From an uncultured Fibrobacter sp. (GTDB taxonomy: Bacteria; Fibrobacterota; Fibrobacteria; Fibrobacterales; Fibrobacteraceae): 64,000 nucleotides of DNA. The position numbers were made by a program, and so were the translations under genes. The stretch covers positions 1-64,000 of the forward strand of contig NZ_ONDD01000009.1 of NCBI RefSeq assembly GCF_900316465.1. Reading direction: 5' to 3'. The notes under the pieces are model-generated. The model made no database searches, had not been told where the DNA came from, and worked only from the letters and a program-made list of their open reading frames with translations. Positions 27,121-33,681 of this stretch are shown here, piece after piece (position 1 is the stretch's first letter; the number at the start of each line of letters is the position of its first letter).

Positions 27121-27438
27121 ATGGATATTCAGTTCTCTGCTCGTCACTTTAATGCTTCTGCCGGACTCCAGGATCGTATTCAAGAAGAAATGGACAAATT
27201 AGCTCGATTCTATCCGAATATCACCAGTGCCTCCGTTATCCTTGACCACGAAGTTGAACATCAGCGCCATTGCGAAATTACTGTGAACATTACCGGCTCT
27301 CAGGTTGTTGCCTCCGCCGACGAAGAAAACATGGGCAAGGCTGTTGATGTCACTCTCGAACGCATCAAGGTGCAGCTCAAGAAGGCAAACGACAAGCAGA
27401 ACGATCACCGTGCCCAGCCCGTTTCCGAAGTTGTATAA
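27121..27438 (+). CDS. hpf: Ribosome hibernation promoting factor (short form)
   Basis: The 105-residue protein is of the HPF/YfiA family, which binds the 30S decoding centre and drives ribosome dimerisation or inactivation under stress. The start is the ATG at 27121, which has a perfect AAGGAGG ribosome site; a longer GTG form at 27067 lacks one. The N-terminal beta strand IQFSARHFNASAGLQDRI and the HCEITVNITG segment fit the family. It lacks the dimerising C-terminal domain of long HPF. It is downstream of rpoN and 12 bases upstream of hprK, a conserved order. Confidence 0.93.
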   Translation: MDIQFSARHFNASAGLQDRIQEEMDKLARFYPNITSASVILDHEVEHQRHCEITVNITGSQVVASADEENMGKAVDVTLERIKVQLKKANDKQNDHRAQPVSEVV

Positions 27439-27450
27439 CCGGTTGCAATC

Positions 27451-28482
27451 GTGGCTGAGTCTAGATTAAAAGACATAAAGATCCTGCACCGGGAACGTCT
27501 CCTGGTGCGGGACTTTTTTTTGCATTACGGCAGAGACCTGCAAATGGCCTGCCATTCTCCGGAATCTGCTATGGACGCCCCTATTGCCGAAAGCGGTATT
27601 CACCGCCCGGGCCTTGCCATGGCAGGTTACACCAAGGTTTACAGTTCGCAGCAGATTCAGGTAGTCGGGCACACGGAATGGAACTACTTGGAATCGATTG
27701 GCCCCGAAGGCCGTGCGAAAGTCTTTGAGAATTTGTCTGTATTCAAGGCCCCGATGTGGGTGGTGACGCATTCGCAGATGCCGCACCCCGAACTCAAGGC
27801 CATGTGTGACCGCTTGAACATCCCGCTGTTCTCGACCACGCTTCACACTTACGAATTCAACAAGATCGCCCAGCGTATCTTGGAAGAATTCTTTGCTCCG
27901 CATGCCATTATTCACGGTAGCTTGGTCGACGTCTACGGCGTCGGTATGCTCTATGTGGGCGACAGCAACGTGGGTAAGTCCGAATGCGTGCTTGACCTCG
28001 TGGAAAGCGGACACCGCATGGTGGCCGATGACGTTGTCCATATCAGTAATGTGGGCCGCGCCATTATCGGACGTCCGGACCCCTTGATCAAGCACCACAT
28101 GGAAATCCGCGGCGTGGGCATCCTCGATATCCGCTCCATGTTCGGTATCCATGCTATTCGCAAGGTGAAGAAGATCGAAACCATCGTCGAGTTGCAACAA
28201 TGGCAGCGCGACGGCGGTTACGACCGTACCGGGCTCAACGAGCAGGAAGAAGAGGTCATGGGGGTCAAAATCCCCAAAGTCGTGATTCCTGTGGCTCCTG
28301 GTAAGAACCTGACCGTGATTTCCGAGGTCATTGCCATGAATACCTTGATGAAATATAACGGTCAGAACGTGGCTCAGGACTTCAATGAGTCCCTAATGCA
28401 AAAGATTAAGGCCAAGGCCAAGGGCGAGTATGTCGATGATTTGTTAGATTTCGACAATCAGAATTGGTCTTACTATGAATAG
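27451..28482 (+). CDS. hprK: HPr(Ser) kinase/phosphorylase
   Basis: HprK phosphorylates and dephosphorylates Ser46 of HPr and so links carbon status to regulation. The 343-residue protein has the family's conserved HG (155-156, IIHGSLVDVYG), the P-loop GDSNVGKS (170-177), the ADDVVHI segment, the family signature MEIRGVGILDIRSMFG (217-232) and PVAPGKNLTVISEVIAMN near the end. The usual P-loop spacing is kept, with Asn replacing the common Gly. The GTG at 27451 is the start. No PTS genes are in the window, so a role beyond sugar transport is likely in this organism. Confidence 0.95.
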   Translation: MAESRLKDIKILHRERLLVRDFFLHYGRDLQMACHSPESAMDAPIAESGIHRPGLAMAGYTKVYSSQQIQVVGHTEWNYLESIGPEGRAKVFENLSVFKAPMWVVTHSQMPHPELKAMCDRLNIPLFSTTLHTYEFNKIAQRILEEFFAPHAIIHGSLVDVYGVGMLYVGDSNVGKSECVLDLVESGHRMVADDVVHISNVGRAIIGRPDPLIKHHMEIRGVGILDIRSMFGIHAIRKVKKIETIVELQQWQRDGGYDRTGLNEQEEEVMGVKIPKVVIPVAPGKNLTVISEVIAMNTLMKYNGQNVAQDFNESLMQKIKAKAKGEYVDDLLDFDNQNWSYYE

Positions 28483-29392
28483 AATTTCCAGACGTATCAA
28501 AGAGAACCTGTTTCCGTTTATTGTATTTGTCATCATTGTGGCATCTTGCAGTGCGGCATGGTTCTTCTTGCATCCGTCTAGCCCGTTCCATGAACGTTAC
28601 ACTTTCGTTGTGTCTTACGATGCAATCGGTACGCTTTCGCCGGGTAATCTTGTCAAAGTGCGCGGTATTCCGTGCGGCCAGATTACCAAGGTGGAACTGA
28701 CCGATGACGCCGTCTATGTGACGCTTGAAGTCCTTGCGGAAACAATCATTCCCAAGAACTCCGAGTTCCGCCTGATTACGGCCGGCCTCATGGGCGAGCG
28801 CGAAATGTGCGTGCTTACGGGCGATTCTAAGGAACTTGTGCACCAGGGCGATACGCTGATCGGTCATTTTGATCAAGGCATGAGCGGCTTTGGCAAAAAG
28901 ATTGGCGCTATCATGGCAGACCTTGCCGAACTGAAGGATTCGGCCCGCTCGGTCATGGATTCGCTTTCGAATGGCCAGGCCGGAGAACAGCTGGATCGCG
29001 TTTCTAGAAAGGCCAAGACGGTTGTCCGCAAGACCAAGGTGAACGTGAATAGCTGGAAAACTCAGGTCGATTCGCTCTTGGATGAATGCGACCACAGCCT
29101 GGGGAATGCCCAAGCTGCCTTGGAGGCTATCGCTCAAACTGGAGCCGCCAAGGTTCACGATCTTGGAAACTTGGTGGACCGCACCCGCAAACTGCTGGAA
29201 ACGGTCAAGGCTCTCAAGGAACAGTCTGCCTCTGTTTTGGGCAAACTCACGCAAGACGACAATACCGCCGGTTTGATTATCAGTCAGGATTCCCCGTTCA
29301 ACAAGGGACTGGATAAGCTGCTTCAGGACGTGGATGCCCTGCTGAATGACATCAAAAAGAGCGGTTTGGATATTAATATTGATATTTTCTAA
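28475..29392 (+). CDS. mlaD: MlaD/MCE-domain protein
   Basis: The 305-residue protein has one N-terminal membrane segment (about 12-32), an MCE domain (YDAIGTLSPGNLVKVRGIPC, then TKVELTDDAVYVTLEV), and a long helical C-terminal part. MCE proteins form hexameric rings that shuttle phospholipids between inner and outer membranes with an MlaEF-type ABC transporter, which is not found here. The gene overlaps hprK by 8 bases, so it is cotranscribed. A GTG or ATG alternative is not needed. Confidence 0.88.
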   Translation: MNRISRRIKENLFPFIVFVIIVASCSAAWFFLHPSSPFHERYTFVVSYDAIGTLSPGNLVKVRGIPCGQITKVELTDDAVYVTLEVLAETIIPKNSEFRLITAGLMGEREMCVLTGDSKELVHQGDTLIGHFDQGMSGFGKKIGAIMADLAELKDSARSVMDSLSNGQAGEQLDRVSRKAKTVVRKTKVNVNSWKTQVDSLLDECDHSLGNAQAALEAIAQTGAAKVHDLGNLVDRTRKLLETVKALKEQSASVLGKLTQDDNTAGLIISQDSPFNKGLDKLLQDVDALLNDIKKSGLDINIDIF

Positions 29393-29476
29393 AAAAAGTT
29401 TACCCTTTTTCCGAAAAAAAAGTTATTTATCACTTTATTGGTACAAACGAGTTTAATCGCAACCAAGGAGAAAACC

Positions 29477-29947
29477 ATGGCTGAAAAGAAACCTGTAAAA
29501 ATGAGCGATGCTGACCTCAAGTTTTTTGAGGATATGTTGATTGAAAAACGTAGGCAGATTGTTACGGCCCAGACCGATTTCGATAAGACCGAAACGTTCA
29601 AGAATCAGGCACAGGCGGGTGAAGGTGGCGAATCGAACAGTGCCGACCTGGCAACTGACTATAATGCTCTCGAAACGAACTTCTCCTTGGCTGCCCGCGA
29701 AGGCAAGTATCTGGTTTACCTCGAAGAAGCGCTCAAGCGCATCAAGAAGGGTACCTTCGGTATTTGCAAGGTTTGTGGCGAACTCATTCCCAAGGCCCGC
29801 TTGATTGCCGTGCCGACGGCTACCAAGTGCGTGAACTGCAAGGAAGAAACCAAGCGCAAGGAAAAGGAAGACAGCCGTCTTGAAATGGCTCGTATGCTTG
29901 CCGAAGCCCAGCGCCGTGAAATGCAGAAGCGCGCTGCCGGTAAGTAG
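29477..29947 (+). CDS. DksA/TraR-family zinc-finger protein
   Basis: The product is 156 residues from the ATG at 29477, which has CAAGGAG 7 bases upstream. It has an N-terminal coiled coil (about 10-90) and a C4 zinc finger with Cys97, Cys100, Cys118 and Cys121 (ICKVCGELI ... TKCVNCKEE). DksA-type proteins enter the secondary channel of RNA polymerase and modulate the stringent response; the acidic tip residues of DksA are not certain here, so it could be a YbiI/TraR-like relative. A strong terminator follows. Confidence 0.9.
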   Translation: MAEKKPVKMSDADLKFFEDMLIEKRRQIVTAQTDFDKTETFKNQAQAGEGGESNSADLATDYNALETNFSLAAREGKYLVYLEEALKRIKKGTFGICKVCGELIPKARLIAVPTATKCVNCKEETKRKEKEDSRLEMARMLAEAQRREMQKRAAGK

Positions 29948-29968
29948 CCTTCTGTTGAATTTAAAAGA

Positions 29969-29998
29969 AGCGCCTCGCATAACGCGGGGCGCTTTTTA
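29969..29998 (+). terminator. Terminator between dksA-like and GH5 genes
   Basis: AGCGCCTCGC pairs with GCGGGGCGCT (one G-U), loop ATAAC, then a run of five T. It may also stop transcripts arriving from the converging GH5 gene. Confidence 0.85.
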
Positions 29999-30017
29999 AT
30001 TTTGCTGTTTGCTGCCG

Positions 30018-31091
30018 TTAACCCTTGGCGAGCAGTTCCATGAGCTCGTTGTCGAGGCGGTCCGGATTGTTGTACTGCTCGAGGCTGTTGTGGAGCGATT
30101 CGCCCTTCGACACAATGCCGAAGTCGAGGTTCTTGTAGTTCCAGTAGCTGTAGCCTACGTCGGCGTCGCGCAAGATTTCCATGAAGTCGTGCATCCAGGC
30201 GAGTTGGTACTTTCTCGGCACCTGTACGTACACACCGAATTCGTTGCAGGCGACGGGCAGGTCGTACTTTGCGCGGAAGTCGAGGGCGTTCTGAATGCTT
30301 TCTTGCAGACGGGCCTTGTCCCACTTACCGAATTCCACGTTGAGGCGGGTGGTGGCACCGGCCTCGGGAGCGGCGTAGTCGCCTGGCCACGGGCGTTCAA
30401 TCTTGAAGAACGGGTCGTTGATCCAGGCGGCACCCTGGTGCGTAAAGGTCACCGGGGTGTAGGTATGAAAGCTGTAGATGGCGTTGTCGTCGTCCATCGG
30501 GGTCAGGTACTTGAATTCGTGGGCGCTGTTCCACTTGTTGCTGCCGACCACGATCGTGTTCTTGGGAGCGTGCTTGCGGATTGCCCAGAAAATTTCGTCT
30601 TTTACTTTGTCCCAAACCAGGGAGTCGGCCGCAGCGGGCTCGTTCAGGAGCTCCATCATCACGCGGGACTCGCCGCTGTAACGTTCGGCCATAAACGACC
30701 AGACCTTGGCGGTATCCTTGCGGGCATCGGCACTTACAAAGAATGGCTGCTCCTGGTAAGAGCCGAGGTGAAAGTCGTGGCCCGGGCACTTGTGCAGGTC
30801 AAGAATCACGTACAGGTCATTTGCCAGAATGTCCTTGATGGCCTTGTCCAGCAGAGCGAAAACTTCTTCTTTAGGCTTGATCGTTCCTTCGTCGAACAAG
30901 TTGAAGTAGTCCACCGGCAGGCGCACGTGGTTGAACCCCGCACCGCGGATGCGCTTGAAATCCGCGTCGCCGAGGAATGTCTTGATGTGTTCAATGATCC
31001 CGGGAAACCCTACGGGATCTTTTTCCTGGATGCAGTCTACCTGACTGAACCATCCACCCAAATTCACTCCCCGCAGTCTTTCATTGATCAT
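30018..31091 (-). CDS. Glycoside hydrolase family 5, no signal peptide
   Basis: The 357-residue (beta/alpha)8 enzyme starts directly with the catalytic domain (MINERLRGVNLGGWFSQ). The acid/base Glu151 is in ELLNEP and the nucleophile Glu284 in ACNEFGVY; HVRLPVDY, DLHKCPG and HTYTP mark other conserved sites. It resembles exo-1,3-beta-glucanase and endoglucanase branches of GH5. With no signal peptide it is probably cytosolic and acts on imported oligosaccharides. A 96-residue gene lies 35 bases upstream on the same strand. Confidence 0.9.
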   Translation of the reverse strand: MINERLRGVNLGGWFSQVDCIQEKDPVGFPGIIEHIKTFLGDADFKRIRGAGFNHVRLPVDYFNLFDEGTIKPKEEVFALLDKAIKDILANDLYVILDLHKCPGHDFHLGSYQEQPFFVSADARKDTAKVWSFMAERYSGESRVMMELLNEPAAADSLVWDKVKDEIFWAIRKHAPKNTIVVGSNKWNSAHEFKYLTPMDDDNAIYSFHTYTPVTFTHQGAAWINDPFFKIERPWPGDYAAPEAGATTRLNVEFGKWDKARLQESIQNALDFRAKYDLPVACNEFGVYVQVPRKYQLAWMHDFMEILRDADVGYSYWNYKNLDFGIVSKGESLHNSLEQYNNPDRLDNELMELLAKG

Positions 31092-31126
31092 TGTATCATC
31101 CCTGTGTGCGAAAAGGCTGAATTGCC

Positions 31127-31417
31127 TTACTCGTTAACAATTGTCAGGTCTTCTTCGGCGATGTTCAAGCTCATGATCACTTCCATGTCATCCGGAAGAT
31201 CCTTGAAATCAACAACCAGGCCGACCTTCTTCGATTCGTCCTTCTGCTTTTCGAACAGGACGACATCAAAAATCTTCATTCTTACCACCGCCTCTTGTGT
31301 GACGGGGATTTCTACAGTCATGCCCTTGCTAATTGGGCCTTCAACAATCTTGCCCTTGAACACCAGAGACGTCTGGTCGTCGCCGAGCGATGTCTTCTTT
31401 ACATGAAATACAGCCAT
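31127..31417 (-). CDS. Conserved-looking small beta-rich protein of unknown function
   Basis: This 96-residue soluble protein alternates short beta strands (TSLVFKGKIVEGPISKGMTVEIPV; VRMKIFDVVLFE), a layout resembling the domain-II beta barrel of translation GTPases such as EF-Tu. There is no GTPase domain and no transmembrane segment. It has good coding character and sits upstream of GH5 on the same strand, so the two are probably cotranscribed. I do not recognise a family. Confidence 0.65.
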   Translation of the reverse strand: MAVFHVKKTSLGDDQTSLVFKGKIVEGPISKGMTVEIPVTQEAVVRMKIFDVVLFEKQKDESKKVGLVVDFKDLPDDMEVIMSLNIAEEDLTIVNE

Positions 31418-31501
31418 TATACCTTAGCCATTATCGGTTATTCATCTGTTATTTGAATTTTGACCCTGTTGCAGGTCGTGGCGAAAAATTAACTTTTTTA
31501 C

Positions 31502-32317
31502 ATGGCTTTACGAGTTGGACGAATCCCATTTTTGGTCTGTGCGCCGTTTTTTCATGACTTCCTTGGTCGAGAGTCTGAATTTAGTGATGTTGAATTTGTG
31601 GACGGAGTGCCGAGCGTGCATTGCGCGGGACTGAAAAACGGTTCTATCCATTTGTCGCCGGCGTCGTCGATTACGTTTGCGCAGCAGCCTGGAGACTTTG
31701 TGCTTGCGCCCGACATTTGCACGTCCTGTTCTTTTGAAGTGCGTTCCGTAAAGCTGTTTTCCAAGGTGCCTATCGAAGAACTTTCGCGCAAGTCGGTGTG
31801 CCTTACGGCGCAGAGCATGACCTCTATCAACCTGCTCAAAATCTTGCTGCAGGAACGGTTCGGACTTTCGCCCGAATACAAGGCCGGGCCTTACGCCGCA
31901 AGCGATGACGCGTGCTTGCTGATTGGCGACCAAGCGCTCGAAGAAAACGAACGCCACCGCTTTGCCTACGATTACGACTTGGGTACGCTTTGGCAGGATT
32001 GGCAACACGTACCGTTTGTCTTTGGCGCCTGGATTATTGCAAAGAGCGCTCTTGAACCTGGTTTAGAACAAACTTTAAACCGTTACCTGCAGGCGACTCG
32101 CGAAAGCATTGAACGGTTCCGCGAGAACCCTTCAAAATGCCTTGACCGCTGGCTTGCCCGGTACCCCGTCGATTTGCCGCGAGCGGTCGTAGAAAACTAC
32201 TATTCGTCCATCGATTACCGTTTTACCGATGAACGCAAACGCTCGCTTTCGCTGTTTTTTGAGCATGCTGCTGCCTTGAGGCTTATCAAACGGGCGCCTA
32301 CCCTAGAATTTTTATAG
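31502..32317 (+). CDS. mqnA: Chorismate dehydratase MqnA (futalosine pathway)
   Basis: MqnA converts chorismate to 3-enolpyruvylbenzoate, the first step of the futalosine route to menaquinone. The 271-residue protein has the family's substrate-binding-protein fold with RVGRIPFLVCAPFF, SSITFAQQPGDFVLAPD, LLIGDQALE and YDYDLGTLWQDW followed by LPFVFGAW-like VPFVFGAW. The other futalosine genes (mqnB, C, D) are not in the window. Menaquinone fits an anaerobe that reduces fumarate to succinate. Confidence 0.9.
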   Translation: MALRVGRIPFLVCAPFFHDFLGRESEFSDVEFVDGVPSVHCAGLKNGSIHLSPASSITFAQQPGDFVLAPDICTSCSFEVRSVKLFSKVPIEELSRKSVCLTAQSMTSINLLKILLQERFGLSPEYKAGPYAASDDACLLIGDQALEENERHRFAYDYDLGTLWQDWQHVPFVFGAWIIAKSALEPGLEQTLNRYLQATRESIERFRENPSKCLDRWLARYPVDLPRAVVENYYSSIDYRFTDERKRSLSLFFEHAAALRLIKRAPTLEFL

Positions 32318-32380
32318 ACAATCTCAAAAAACAATATTAATTTAAGGGAATCCCAAGGTTGTTTAATGGGAGGTTGTTCT

Positions 32381-33241
32381 ATGGTTGAAGAAAAAATTCT
32401 TGTTGTTGACGACAATGAAGAAATCCTGGACAAGACCAAGGATCTCTTGCAACGTGTCGGCTATAGCGTTGAATGCTGCAATTCCGGAAAAGACGCTCTT
32501 GATTACTTGAGTGAAAACAAGGTGGACTTGGTGCTGCTTGACATCAATATGCCGAAGATGAACGGCTTTGATGTCTGCTTGCGCATTCGTCAGCGCCATG
32601 CTCTCGATGACCTTCCGGTAATCTTCCTTACGAACCGCGAAGATTCCGATAGCGTGACCAAGGGTTTCCAGGCGGGGGCATCGGACTTTGTGAGCAAGAG
32701 TGCCATTGCCGAAATCCTGCTTGCCCGTGTGAACGTGCATATTCGCTTGGCCCGTTCGCTCCGTAACCTCCGCGACATTTCTTTGACCGACGACATGACG
32801 GGCTGCTTCAATCGCCGTCATGGCATGTTCTCGCTGCGTGAATGGTTCTCGCGCTCTAAGCGCTATGGCACGCAGTTCGCTATCATTTATTTTGACTTGA
32901 ACGGTCTGAAGTTCACCAACGACCAGTACGGCCATCAGGCCGGTGACTTGCTGTTGCGTTCGGTGGCGACCGCTGTTAAAGACATCTTGCGCGAAACTGA
33001 CCAGCTCTTTAGAATGGGCGGCGACGAATTCATGGTCATTTGCCCCGAAACCGATGTGAAGGGCGCGTTCGTTTGTGCTGAACGTATGGAAAAGATCGTG
33101 TCTGAAATCAAGATTGTTGACAAGCAGGCTTCTTTTGCCTACGGTGTCGCGCATTCCAGCGAAGACTACAAGGAAGTCGATGACATGCTGCACAGCGCCG
33201 ACGTTTCCATGTACAAGATGAAGCAGGAAATGCGAAAGTAA
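32381..33241 (+). CDS. Response regulator-diguanylate cyclase (REC-GGDEF, PleD-like)
   Basis: The protein is 286 residues from the ATG at 32381, chosen because GGGAGG lies 7 bases before it (an ATG at 32366 lies on the wrong side). The receiver domain has Asp10/Asp11, phosphorylation site Asp54 in LLDINMP and Lys in FVSKSA. The GGDEF domain has an intact active site (GGDEF, 213-217) and the inhibitory RxxD site (RETD, 204-207), five residues upstream. So it should be a functional, product-inhibited c-di-GMP synthase. The cognate kinase is not adjacent. A TAGACA/TAATTT pair overlapping the mqnA end could be a weak promoter. Confidence 0.93.
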   Translation: MVEEKILVVDDNEEILDKTKDLLQRVGYSVECCNSGKDALDYLSENKVDLVLLDINMPKMNGFDVCLRIRQRHALDDLPVIFLTNREDSDSVTKGFQAGASDFVSKSAIAEILLARVNVHIRLARSLRNLRDISLTDDMTGCFNRRHGMFSLREWFSRSKRYGTQFAIIYFDLNGLKFTNDQYGHQAGDLLLRSVATAVKDILRETDQLFRMGGDEFMVICPETDVKGAFVCAERMEKIVSEIKIVDKQASFAYGVAHSSEDYKEVDDMLHSADVSMYKMKQEMRK

Positions 33242-33243
33242 AA

Positions 33244-33277
33244 ATGTCATGCCCGACTTGTTCGGGCTTTTCCTTCT
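33244..33277. repeat. REP-like palindromic intergenic element, copy 2
   Basis: GCCCGA and TCGGGC around CTTGT, with ATGTCAT before and TTTTCCTTCT after. It resembles the element at 13124-13157 in core, spacing and flanks. Confidence 0.55.
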
Positions 33278-33278
33278 G

Positions 33279-33309
33279 AAAAAGGTCCCGCTTAAGGCGG
33301 GCCTTTTCT
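33279..33309 (+). terminator. Terminator after the GGDEF gene
   Basis: AAAAGG.CCCGC pairs with GCGGG.CCTTTT (loop TTAAG, single T bulge), ending in a T-run. Confidence 0.8.
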
Positions 33310-33336
33310 GTATAAAGTAATCCATCTGCCAGGGGG

Positions 33337-33480
33337 ATGTTCTTTGGTCTGCTATGGAAGAAAGAATGTGCTGAAGAAGAAAAAGTGCTACCAGGTGAAT
33401 GTTTCAAAACCTTTACGAACGAAGCGTCCGTGACAAAGAAACGTTTGCGAACAACGGGAGAATTTGTATACAAATTCTGA
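33337..33480 (+). CDS. Possible small protein gene in the cluster leader
   Basis: An ATG directly behind AGGGGG opens 47 codons ending in TGA at 33480. The deduced peptide begins MFFGLLWKKECAEEEKVLPG and ends TTGEFVYKF. It has no signal peptide. Its last codons form the 20-bp palindrome. Codon choice is compatible with coding, but an ORF this short can occur by chance; a regulatory leader peptide is an alternative. Confidence 0.3.
   Translation: MFFGLLWKKECAEEEKVLPGECFKTFTNEASVTKKRLRTTGEFVYKF
33459..33478. promoter_or_regulatory. Perfect 20-bp palindrome, candidate operator
   Basis: AGAATTTGTATACAAATTCT reads identically on both strands. It lies 204 bases before the first giant gene. It is not followed by T, so it is unlikely to be a terminator; a dimeric regulator site is the simplest reading. 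Confidence 0.5.
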
Positions 33481-33681
33481 AAAAAGAGTGACGTGAATAA
33501 ATTTTTACATACAGCTTTACGCAATCCGTTTTTTCGCAGATTCTTTTAAATAAAGGGGTGAAAGGACTTTAGTATGCGCTAAAAATTGCGGATAGTAAAT
33601 TTTTACAAACTACATTCATTTATTAATAAAATATTATTTTATATTGACAATTTAGATAAATTAAGCAAAAAAGTGTGATTT

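Larger units (their letters stand above)
33310..33681 (+). promoter_or_regulatory. Long A+T-rich leader of the five-gene cluster
   Basis: The gene-free stretch upstream of the giant cluster contains a possible 47-codon ORF, a perfect 20-bp palindrome (33459-33478) and two copies of TAAATTTTTACA (33498-33509 and 33596-33607). The last 90 bases are almost only A and T. A TTGACA at 33644 has no matching -10 box. I could not assign a confident promoter by eye, which would fit a non-standard sigma factor or regulator. Confidence 0.5.

Noticed and set aside
30009..31406. Plus-strand open frame of 465 codons opposite the GH5 gene
   Set aside because: Antisense to a clear GH5 with both catalytic Glu residues; no recognisable domain.
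33644..33649. TTGACA as the -35 box of the giant cluster
   Set aside because: No plausible -10 sequence lies 16-18 bases downstream; the distal bases are mostly A.
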